64,000 nt of DNA from Pontibacillus yanchengensis Y32 (GTDB lineage Bacteria > Bacillota > Bacilli > Bacillales > BH030062), in the NCBI RefSeq assembly GCF_000770635.1, contig NZ_AVBF01000012.1, positions 1 to 64,000 of the forward strand. The letters run 5' to 3'. Of this stretch, positions 57,427 to 64,000 are shown in pieces. A program made the position numbers and the translations under genes. Position 1 is the stretch's first letter, and every line of letters starts with the position of its first letter. Under the pieces are notes generated by a model that was given only the letters and a program-made list of their open reading frames with translations, did no database searches and was not told the DNA's origin.

Positions 57427-57597
57427 ATGGGTGGGAAATGGGGAGACTCCCGCGGGAGAAAGAGGTCGGCGAGATCCCCTGAGGGTGCATTTCCCCGAAG
57501 GTAGCTGTGATTTAGGGGAGGTTCAACTAAGAACGTGACAACGTTGAACTATCCTACGTCGTGTAGGGCAGCAGGACACGAGCCGTTTCCCACCCAT
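57427..57597 (+). repeat. G+C-rich unit U4 (long form)
   Basis: Outer arms ATGGGTGGGAAA (57427-57438) and TTTCCCACCCAT (57586-57597) pair perfectly. The inner part has GACTCCCGCGGGAGAAAGAGG-like and CCCCGAAGGTAGCT segments shared with U1, plus the hairpins at 57521-57567. Confidence 0.75.
57521..57567. repeat. Paired inner hairpins, copy C
   Basis: Hairpin 2 arms GTTCAAC (57521-57527) and GTTGAAC (57543-57549) replace the GTTCGAC/GTCGAAC of copy A; its inner stem is shortened. Hairpin 1 is CCTAC-GTCGT-GTAGG (57553-57567), with the same loop as the other copies in inverse orientation. Confidence 0.78.
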
Positions 57598-57749
57598 CCC
57601 TAACCCTTTTTATGTATCGGAACCACTCCCTCCCCAATAATATCTCGCACCCAAGTCTTCAAAATAATGTTTCGATACTTGAATGAACTACTTAAAACTA
57701 AATTAAAAAGCACAAAAAATAAACAAGAGGGGAATGAATCCCCTCTTGT

Positions 57750-58007
57750 TTATTTTGTACCTTCGTTTTGGACCAATTTCACCATCATGTTTGCAATCAT
57801 GTGTTGCTCTTCTTCTGATGCAACGTTCCATAAATCACGAAGGACAGCTTCTTGATCGTTTTTAGCATCCACTTGTGTTGCTAAGTACTCTCCTACTTCA
57901 TAGGCAAGGTTCGAAACAGTTTGGTCATTCATTCCGTCACCTTGAGCTTGATGAAGTCGATCTCCCAAAAAGTCTTTCCAGGATTCAAAGTTATCTAATA
58001 CAGACAT
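57750..58007 (-). CDS. ymfJ: DUF3243 protein YmfJ
   Basis: 85 aa, helical, soluble, DUF3243 family (FLGDRLHQAQGDGMND; ASEEEQHMIANMMVKLV). Equivalent to B. subtilis YmfJ; function unknown. It lies downstream of ymfI in the conserved ymfFHIJ order. The start ATG follows AAGGAGGAAATCAA. Confidence 0.92.
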   Translation of the reverse strand: MSVLDNFESWKDFLGDRLHQAQGDGMNDQTVSNLAYEVGEYLATQVDAKNDQEAVLRDLWNVASEEEQHMIANMMVKLVQNEGTK

Positions 58008-58095
58008 TTGATTTCCTCCTTATTGAACAACTTACAATGTTATCTTTTGATAGCTTGTTGTCTTTTATACATCAATAAGGAAAACTTTTGCATAG

Positions 58096-58818
58096 TTAAC
58101 CGCTCCACGCTCCATTGACATTAATGAGCTGACCTTGAATATAGGAAGCATCCCTTGAAGTTAAAAAACTTGCTAGTGCTGCAACCTCTTCTGGTGTACC
58201 AAATCTTCCTAAAGGAATCTCTTCTTGTATAGAATCTCGTTCTGTTTCATGTATATGATTGTTCATCTTAGTATCAATATAGCCAGGGCGAATACCATTC
58301 ACTTGAATACCTGAAGGTGCTACTTCTTTAGCAAGAGCTTTTACAAAGCTATCCTGTGCACCTTTCACAGAAGAATAAATCACTTCACAGCTCGCCCCTA
58401 CCTCTCCCCAAATGGAAGAAATCAGAACAATATGTCCTGATTTTCTTTGTATCATGGAAGGGAGAAGATGCTTTGTTACTACCCATGGGGTTTTAACATG
58501 AAGATGATACATTTCATCCATATCTTGATTTGTTACATCTTGGTACAGTTTATATAGGTTCTTCCCACCTGCAAATATGACTACTTCAATAGGTAATGTA
58601 AGCTTCTCACAGAACCCTTCAATTCCACTTGGAGTACTTAAATCCGCTTGTATGATTTGTAGAATAGATTTTTCAGGTAACTCTACACTCAAATCGGAAA
58701 TAGCTTTCTCATTTTGTTGGTAGTGAAGGATTAAGCTGTATCCTTTTTCAGAAAATTTCTTCGCAATGGACTGTCCAATCGCACCACTTGCACCAACAAT
58801 TAAACATACGCTTTGCAT
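58096..58818 (-). CDS. ymfI: SDR-family EF-P 5-aminopentanone reductase YmfI
   Basis: 240 aa short-chain dehydrogenase. Nucleotide site GASGAIG at the N-terminus, catalytic Ser in LISSIWGE and YSSVKGAQ (Tyr-X3-Lys). In B. subtilis YmfI reduces the 5-aminopentanone modification on translation factor EF-P. Position between ymfH and ymfJ supports the same role. It follows ymfH by 11 bp. Confidence 0.93.
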   Translation of the reverse strand: MQSVCLIVGASGAIGQSIAKKFSEKGYSLILHYQQNEKAISDLSVELPEKSILQIIQADLSTPSGIEGFCEKLTLPIEVVIFAGGKNLYKLYQDVTNQDMDEMYHLHVKTPWVVTKHLLPSMIQRKSGHIVLISSIWGEVGASCEVIYSSVKGAQDSFVKALAKEVAPSGIQVNGIRPGYIDTKMNNHIHETERDSIQEEIPLGRFGTPEEVAALASFLTSRDASYIQGQLINVNGAWSG

Positions 58819-58829
58819 ACTTCTACCTC

Positions 58830-60119
58830 TTATTCTTCAACTGGTCGAATTTCACAAACAGCGATTCGTTCTTCATCAATCCATTCTTGCAAATGATCGA
58901 TGACATCTTGTTTCGTTAACTGTTCAATAACAGGAAGTACTTCGAAGAGGTCTAATCCTAAATGACGATAATGAACGAATGTGGTTGCAATAAATTCTAA
59001 CGAGTTCATGGAACGTAGGAATTGTCCGATGCGTTTCTTCTTCATACGATCAAATTCTTCATCCGTTAAAGAACGCTCCTTTAGTTCATGAAGCATTTCT
59101 TTGACACGAGTTTGGAATTTTTCAGGCTCGCGCGTATTCCCACCTAATATGGTAAACCCAAACGTCTTATCTAAATGTGTTTCAAACGAGAAACTGTCGT
59201 CGATTAAATCTTCCTTATAGAGCTTCTCGTAAAATTCTCCACTTTTAGAGAAGAAATGGTCTAATACCATACTTTTTATCATATCTGTTTTTAAGAAATT
59301 CTCTGAAGTTAGATGCTCTGTATCCTCTTTCACACCAACCATACACTTCGCTACAGAAACAGGCATTTCAATGACTTTATGTTTCTCTGCAACGGTCTTA
59401 GGTTCTTCGGGATAAGAACGCTTAATATCATCTTTTGGAGCAAACTCTTTAGCGTTTTGATTTTCTTCAATTAGTTTCATCATATGTTCTGGATCAAAAT
59501 TCCCTGCCATAAAAAAGGTCATATTGGAAGGGTGATAGAATGTGTGATAACACGTGTAAAGATCTTCTTTTGTAATGTCTTGGATAGAATCAACTGTACC
59601 TGCGATATCTACTTTAACAGGGTGATTTTCAAACAAGCTTTGGATGGTACCAAAGAAAGATCTCCAATCGGGTTGATCATCATACATACGTATCTCTTGA
59701 GATATTATCCCTTTTTCTTTTTCAACAGACTCATCAGAAAAGTAAGGATCCTGCACAAAATCAAGTAAGGTCTTTACGTTCTCATCGATATTACTAGTAC
59801 CTGAGAATAAATAGGCAGTGCTAGTGAACGATGTAAATGCATTCGCTGAAGCTCCTTGCTTTGTGAAATCATGAAAAACATCTCGATCCTCTTTTTCAAA
59901 TAACTTATGCTCTAAGAAGTGAGCAATTCCTTCAGGTACACTTACTTGCTCGTTCTCACCAAGTGGAGTGAATGTTTGGTCGATAGAGCCATACTCTGTT
60001 GTGAAGATAGAAAAAGTCTTAGCCATTTCTTGTTTTGGTAAAAGGAAGACCTCTAAACCATTATCTAATGTCTTTGTATATAGTGTTTCTTGAATTTGAT
60101 CGTATTGTTTTTTATTCAT
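58830..60119 (-). CDS. ymfH: M16 metallopeptidase YmfH (active-type)
   Basis: 429 aa, M16 (pitrilysin) family. The inverted zinc motif is present as HFLEHKLFE (HxxEH) near residue 68, with a later Glu in the ISQEIRMYDDQP region. It probably pairs with YmfF, which lacks the motif. It overlaps the ymfF stop by eight bases. B. subtilis YmfF/YmfH are needed in the same EF-P and motility context as YmfI; the substrate is not shown. Confidence 0.93.
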   Translation of the reverse strand: MNKKQYDQIQETLYTKTLDNGLEVFLLPKQEMAKTFSIFTTEYGSIDQTFTPLGENEQVSVPEGIAHFLEHKLFEKEDRDVFHDFTKQGASANAFTSFTSTAYLFSGTSNIDENVKTLLDFVQDPYFSDESVEKEKGIISQEIRMYDDQPDWRSFFGTIQSLFENHPVKVDIAGTVDSIQDITKEDLYTCYHTFYHPSNMTFFMAGNFDPEHMMKLIEENQNAKEFAPKDDIKRSYPEEPKTVAEKHKVIEMPVSVAKCMVGVKEDTEHLTSENFLKTDMIKSMVLDHFFSKSGEFYEKLYKEDLIDDSFSFETHLDKTFGFTILGGNTREPEKFQTRVKEMLHELKERSLTDEEFDRMKKKRIGQFLRSMNSLEFIATTFVHYRHLGLDLFEVLPVIEQLTKQDVIDHLQEWIDEERIAVCEIRPVEE

Positions 60120-61404
60120 GATGGTCCCCTCCCTCTTGTTTCGTCAGGAAGTACGTAGTATCTAACTGAATTTTTTCAGCAACTCGTAATACATCCTCTT
60201 TTGTTACCTTTTTAACTTCTTCAATCATTTGATCTGGGTTAATAAATGCACCTGAGATTACTTGATGATATAGTACTTCGATTAAACCATGTTGATTATC
60301 CATTGTTTCTAATAGTTGATTCACAATTAAGCTTCTCGTTTCGGCTACTTCCTCTTCTTCAAATTCCCCTTGCTTCATAGCATCCATTTGCTTCATTATA
60401 ATGTCTTTTGCTTGATTATAATCATTTGGATCAATTCCACTGAATACAAGCAATAATCCTTTATGACTTTCAAATCTAGATGCTGCATAGTAGGCTAAGC
60501 TATGTTTTTCACGTACGTTCATAAATAGCTTAGACGAAGGAAATCCTCCAAATAATCCATTGAATACTTGTAAGGCATAATAGTCATCATCACCGAATTG
60601 GATACTTGTACGATATCCTAAATGTAATTTACCCTGTTGGACATTTTGTTTCTCTACAATCTCTTTTGGCTCTTCCGGTCCTTGTTGCTTACCAGACTGG
60701 ACTTTAGCATTCGGTAGAGCATCTTTTCGAGTAAAACTTTCTTGGACAATAGATTCCACTTCTGCTTCATCAAATTGACCTAATATATATATATCCATTT
60801 TATCTTTATTAAGCATGTACTGATAATACTCATAAAGACTAGTACTTGTAATACTTGAGAGATCCTCTTCATATCCATGCACGTGAAAACGATACGCTTC
60901 ATCTTCACACATTTCATCTAACAAACGAGTATTAGCATAACTCATTTTGTCATCTTTTAAGGAACGGATTTTTTGAGTTAACGTTTGTTTTTCCCGATCA
61001 ATAACACTCTCTTCTAATCCGCCATTTTCAACCTTAGGATGAAAGATAATCTCCTCCATCATCTTCATACCTTTTTTCAATAAGTCTGTTTGGTTTGATA
61101 GAAAGTCATCGTTTGCAACTTCCATTCGGAACGTCATGACATGGTGTTCCCCTTTTTTGGAAGCATCAACACTAAGAACAGCTCCATATAATTCATCTAG
61201 AGCTGTACGAAAAGAGCGTGCTGTTGGGTATTGCTCAGTAGCTTGTTGTAGTACATAAGGGAGCAATGCCCTTTTTGTAATTGAATCCCTTTCTAAGGGA
61301 GCTTTAAATTTTACAGCAATTGTATTTGTCTTATATTTATTACTTGGTATGATATGTAAATCATATCCTTGTCCTTCATACTTCTTTTCCATCACACGTG
61401 ACAT
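60112..61404 (-). CDS. ymfF: M16-like protein YmfF (zinc motif absent)
   Basis: 430 aa M16 family. No HxxEH motif is seen in the N-terminal region (RALLPYVLQQATEQYPT at the equivalent place), so it is likely the non-catalytic partner of YmfH, as in other two-subunit M16 peptidases. The start ATG follows AGGAGGAAAAGGT. Confidence 0.92.
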   Translation of the reverse strand: MSRVMEKKYEGQGYDLHIIPSNKYKTNTIAVKFKAPLERDSITKRALLPYVLQQATEQYPTARSFRTALDELYGAVLSVDASKKGEHHVMTFRMEVANDDFLSNQTDLLKKGMKMMEEIIFHPKVENGGLEESVIDREKQTLTQKIRSLKDDKMSYANTRLLDEMCEDEAYRFHVHGYEEDLSSITSTSLYEYYQYMLNKDKMDIYILGQFDEAEVESIVQESFTRKDALPNAKVQSGKQQGPEEPKEIVEKQNVQQGKLHLGYRTSIQFGDDDYYALQVFNGLFGGFPSSKLFMNVREKHSLAYYAASRFESHKGLLLVFSGIDPNDYNQAKDIIMKQMDAMKQGEFEEEEVAETRSLIVNQLLETMDNQHGLIEVLYHQVISGAFINPDQMIEEVKKVTKEDVLRVAEKIQLDTTYFLTKQEGGDHHE

Positions 61405-61774
61405 ACCTTTTCCTCCTTAAAATCACATACTTCTTTTAACATAGCATTTCTTAAAAGAAGAAAAACTATCCAATTAAATATGTATTTTTCCATTGTATCG
61501 TTTTTTTAAGTGTTATGCGAATTTTAAATGAACTACTACTTTCTAAACTTATTCCACGAGGATTTATAAATTCCTTTAATATTTATAAAGAAAACCGTTA
61601 TTGTCCTATAACCAAAGTTAATGCTCCAACAAATACAAAATACGAATACGTATTGAGTGTAGTCAGTATTTAGGGAAGACACCGTCTTATCATTATTATG
61701 TAAGTATGGTATATACAAAAAAAGAAAGGATATCCCTTAAAAATACGAGAAATCCTTTCTTAACAATTTCTACA
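61405..61774. other. Intergenic gap between nupQ and ymfF
   Basis: AT-rich, with only a short unsupported 60-codon frame. Apart from the nupQ terminator at 61726-61760 nothing was recognised. Confidence 0.55.
61726..61760 (-). terminator. Terminator after nupQ
   Basis: Stem AGAAAGGAT with ATCCTTTCT around an AT-rich loop; the plus-strand A-run gives Ts on the minus strand. Confidence 0.7.
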
Positions 61775-62800
61775 TTAACGACTTCCTTTAATGTAAGGAG
61801 TTCCAATTGCTTTTGGTGCATCAGCGCGACCAATGAACCCTGCTAGTGCTAAGATTGTTAATACATAAGGTGCTATGAGTAAGTACACTTGTGGAACATT
61901 TTGAAGCAATGGTATCGTACTGCTCACTACACTCAGACTTTGGGCAAAACCAAAGAACAATGCTGCTCCCATAGCTCCTAAGGGATGCCATTTACCAAAA
62001 ATCATTGCTGCTAGCGCCATAAAGCCTTGTCCACTTATCGTTGCATGGGAAAAATTCATAGCAATCGTCAAGGCATAAACGGCTCCACCAAGTCCACCAA
62101 ACGCACCGGATAACATAACACCAATATAGCGCATACGACTTACGTTAATACCATTCGTATCAGAAGCCATTGGGTGTTCTCCTACAGAACGCAAACGTAA
62201 TCCAAAAGGTGTCTTATAAATGATAAACCAAACTAGAAATGCTAATAGAATAGCAATATAAGAAGTTCTATACCCCGTGAAGAACATAGGACCAATGACT
62301 GGAATATCGCTTAGCAACCAAAGGTCTGCGGTATAGAATGGTTTTTCTACCATATCAGTTTGTCCTTTTCCATACCATTGATTTACTAAGAATAAAGATA
62401 CACCAAGCGCAAGGAAGTTCAAGGCAACGCCGCTTACAACTTGATCTGCACGAAAAGAAACAGATGCTACAGCATGTACTAAAGAAAAGATGGCTGAAAT
62501 TATTATAGCTATTATTATAGCTACCCAGGGGGTTAAATTCCCGAATTGAATGATACCAAGCCAGCTTAGAAATCCAGGTGCAGATTGATCAAACCACACG
62601 TCTAAACTTTGTAGCGGACCAGCTAGTGTTAAGTTTGATACAATCGCAACAAAGGCACCCATAACCATAAGCCCCTCTAAGCCTATATTCACTACCCCAG
62701 AACGCTCACTAAACACACCACCAAGAGCTGTGAAGATAAGAGGTGCAGCAAAGAAAATAGCGGCAGGGATAATGGATTGTAAAATATCAATAATACCCAT
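61775..62800 (-). CDS. nupQ: Nucleoside ABC transporter permease (NupQ type)
   Basis: 341 aa with about nine membrane spans, BPD_transp_2 family (as in B. subtilis NupQ/YufQ). Conserved SVGEHPMASDTNGINV loop and GLEGLMVMGAFVA. It forms the inner-membrane channel with NupP for guanosine-type nucleosides. The frame extends to 62863; the ATG at 62800 follows AAGGAGGGGAAATAAA and is one base after the nupP stop. Confidence 0.92.
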   Translation of the reverse strand: MGIIDILQSIIPAAIFFAAPLIFTALGGVFSERSGVVNIGLEGLMVMGAFVAIVSNLTLAGPLQSLDVWFDQSAPGFLSWLGIIQFGNLTPWVAIIIAIIISAIFSLVHAVASVSFRADQVVSGVALNFLALGVSLFLVNQWYGKGQTDMVEKPFYTADLWLLSDIPVIGPMFFTGYRTSYIAILLAFLVWFIIYKTPFGLRLRSVGEHPMASDTNGINVSRMRYIGVMLSGAFGGLGGAVYALTIAMNFSHATISGQGFMALAAMIFGKWHPLGAMGAALFFGFAQSLSVVSSTIPLLQNVPQVYLLIAPYVLTILALAGFIGRADAPKAIGTPYIKGSR

Positions 62801-62801
62801 T

Positions 62802-63842
62802 TTATTTCCCCTCCTTTTTCGAACGTTGTAGGAACCAGCGAATAATATAACTTGATGCAACAAAGAAAATGATTAATGCTACGACAATATCAACTAGTTC
62901 TTTTGGCACGCCAGCAGAGGGCATATTAAGAGCGCCAACTTTTAATGTACCAAATAGAAAGGCACCTAGTACCGATCCTAATGCTGTATTACCCCCAAGC
63001 AACGCAACAGCAATACCATCAAACCCTATATTGGTAAATCCTGAGTTGACTGACATGAACTGAAAGGTCCCTAAACCTTGCATTGCTCCTGCAACACCAG
63101 CGAAAGCCCCTGAAATGACAAAACTCAAGACGATATTTCTGTCTACATTCATTCCGGCATATTTTGAAGCATTTTGGTTAAAACCAACAGAACGGAGTTC
63201 GTACCCTTTAGTGGTCTTCTCTAAAATAAACCACATAAGGAAAGCACCAATTAATGCAATCAAAAACCCATAATGCAACCTTGAAAATGTAAGTTGAGTC
63301 AACCACTCTGAAGCCAATGAAGCACTTTCTGCTACATTTTCTGTTTTATCTTCATTATCTGTTATGACAGACCTAATTATAGCGTTACATGTATATAATG
63401 CAATGTAATTCATCATGATAGATACGATGACCTCATGGACTCTAAATTTTGCTTTTAGAAATCCTGGGACAAATCCCCATAACCCTCCAGCTACAGCTGC
63501 TGCCAAAATCGCAAGAGGTAGATGTAAAATCATCGGTAAATCCAACGCAACTCCTACCCAAACCGCAGCGAGCCAACCAACGAACACTTGACCTTCCACA
63601 CCTATGTTAAAAAGACCTGTTCGAAAAGCAAAAGCTACAGCTACTCCAGAAAGAATATATGGAGTTACTTTTACAATTGTTTCCCCAGTAAAATAAAGAT
63701 CTCCAAAAGCTCCATTCCATAATGCGGCGTATCCACTAATCGGATTATAACCAAATAGCAACATTATGATAGCACCTGCAATCAACCCTAAAATAACGGA
63801 TATAACAGGTATGACAATGTTATAAAAACGACTTGCAAACAT
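62802..63842 (-). CDS. nupP: Nucleoside ABC transporter permease (NupP type)
   Basis: 346 aa, BPD_transp_2 family, with about eight to nine spans. GVEGQVFVGWLAAV and ELRSVGFNQNASKYAGMN are typical. It partners NupQ. Its start overlaps the nupO stop by one base (TAATG). Confidence 0.92.
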   Translation of the reverse strand: MFASRFYNIVIPVISVILGLIAGAIIMLLFGYNPISGYAALWNGAFGDLYFTGETIVKVTPYILSGVAVAFAFRTGLFNIGVEGQVFVGWLAAVWVGVALDLPMILHLPLAILAAAVAGGLWGFVPGFLKAKFRVHEVIVSIMMNYIALYTCNAIIRSVITDNEDKTENVAESASLASEWLTQLTFSRLHYGFLIALIGAFLMWFILEKTTKGYELRSVGFNQNASKYAGMNVDRNIVLSFVISGAFAGVAGAMQGLGTFQFMSVNSGFTNIGFDGIAVALLGGNTALGSVLGAFLFGTLKVGALNMPSAGVPKELVDIVVALIIFFVASSYIIRWFLQRSKKEGK

Positions 63843-64000
63843 TATAGCTCACCTTCTTCCTGTTTCTTACTTCCAGCCATAAGAAGGCCAAGCTCCTGTT
63901 CAGTTGTTTCCTCTGGTTTAACATTTGCAACAATATGACCATCAAACATGACTGCTATACGGTCACTAACATTTATGATTTCATCTAATTCAAACGATAA
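63842..64000 (-). CDS. nupO: Nucleoside ABC transporter ATP-binding protein (NupO type), C-terminal part
   Basis: The last 52 codons of an ABC ATPase whose start lies outside the window. The visible part begins LSFELDEIINVSDRIAVMFDG, the region after the switch His in the second nucleotide-binding domain of YufO/RbsA-like proteins, and ends KKQEEGEL. It completes the nupO-nupP-nupQ importer. Confidence 0.85.
   Translation of the reverse strand, partial: LSFELDEIINVSDRIAVMFDGHIVANVKPEETTEQELGLLMAGSKKQEEGEL

Larger units (their letters stand above)
56706..57669. repeat. Composite repeat element 2 (uninterrupted)
   Basis: 964 bp. The left end (from CATTATCTTGAATACTTGG) and the right end (to CCAAGTCTTCAAAATAATG) are imperfect inverted repeats of about 35 bp. 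Unit U3 (minus) and unit U4 (plus) lie inside, as in element 1. Both elements also share TTTCCGTT/AACGGAAACAT flanks around the left unit. No coding frame; no clear target duplication. Confidence 0.75.
56476..57749. other. Gene-free gap carrying composite element 2
   Basis: The gap contains element 2 (56706-57669) with its units U3 and U4, a small palindromic element at 57058-57140 and AT-rich sequence. Frames of 82-83 codons here come from the G+C-rich unit and overlap on both strands; they are not supported. Confidence 0.7.

Noticed and set aside
39107-57669. Regular repeats considered as a CRISPR array
   Set aside because: Repeats are long, few, inverted and structured, with no uniform spacing and no cas genes.

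Overview
The window is from a low-G+C, endospore-forming member of the Bacillaceae. Gene content and order follow the Bacillus subtilis ymfF-to-yneR segment of the chromosome. It holds many sporulation genes (spoVK, spoVS, cotE, sirA, sspN, sspO, sspP, tlp) and B. subtilis-type LexA and GlnR sites. A RodZ with a very acidic extracytoplasmic linker and an orphan MrpB-like antiporter subunit suggest a salt-tolerant genus such as Pontibacillus or Halobacillus; that is an inference. Almost all genes are on the minus strand. Plus-strand exceptions are yneR, sspO, sspP, yneK and lexA. No rRNA, tRNA, CRISPR array or prophage was recognised.

Layout: 1-3500 is a three-gene ABC exporter (ATPase plus two ABC-2 permeases). 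3500-9120 holds yneR, yneQ, yneP, a large double AAA+ ATPase, tlp, sspN, a tiny fbpB-like gene, a TlpA/ResA-like thioredoxin and a membrane protein. 9430-13640 is aconitase, sspO, sspP and small unknowns. 13670-18610 is a PAS sensor kinase, yneK, the ccdABC cytochrome c maturation cluster with an mrpB-like gene inside it, yneF and sirA. 18700-23000 is tkt, ynzC, yneB and the SOS locus with lexA. 23090-31380 is an unknown membrane protein, glnA-glnR, ynbB, hflX, spoVK, hfq and miaA. 31390-38950 is mutL-mutS, cotE, ricA and miaB. 39100-41620 is a repeat element interrupted by an IS1182-family insertion sequence. 41700-48750 is kbl-tdh, korA-korB, a dipeptidase and spoVS. 48860-56480 is ymdB, rny, recA, cinA, pgsA, rodZ and ymfK. 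56700-57670 is a second repeat element. 57750-64000 is ymfJ, ymfI, ymfH, ymfF and the end of a nucleoside ABC importer.

Themes: DNA repair and SOS (lexA, recA, mutSL, a micro-ORF in the yneA position, an SOS-like box before miaA-hfq), spore formation and spore coat, RNA modification and decay (miaA, miaB, hfq, rny, ric), and central metabolism (aconitase, transketolase, KorAB, glutamine synthetase, threonine degradation).

No defence island or biosynthetic cluster is present. The most unusual material is non-coding. There is a family of composite repeats with roughly 35-bp inverted ends, each carrying two inverted G+C-rich units. Their stems keep pairing although their sequences differ between copies. 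The IS inside one copy has a transposase whose stop codon lies outside the IS, and a leader hairpin that would hide its ribosome binding site. Other leads are a 30-residue single-span membrane peptide replacing YneA, an SOS-like box before miaA-hfq, a CodY-like box before the fbpB-like gene, and a 764-residue double AAA+ protein next to spore genes.
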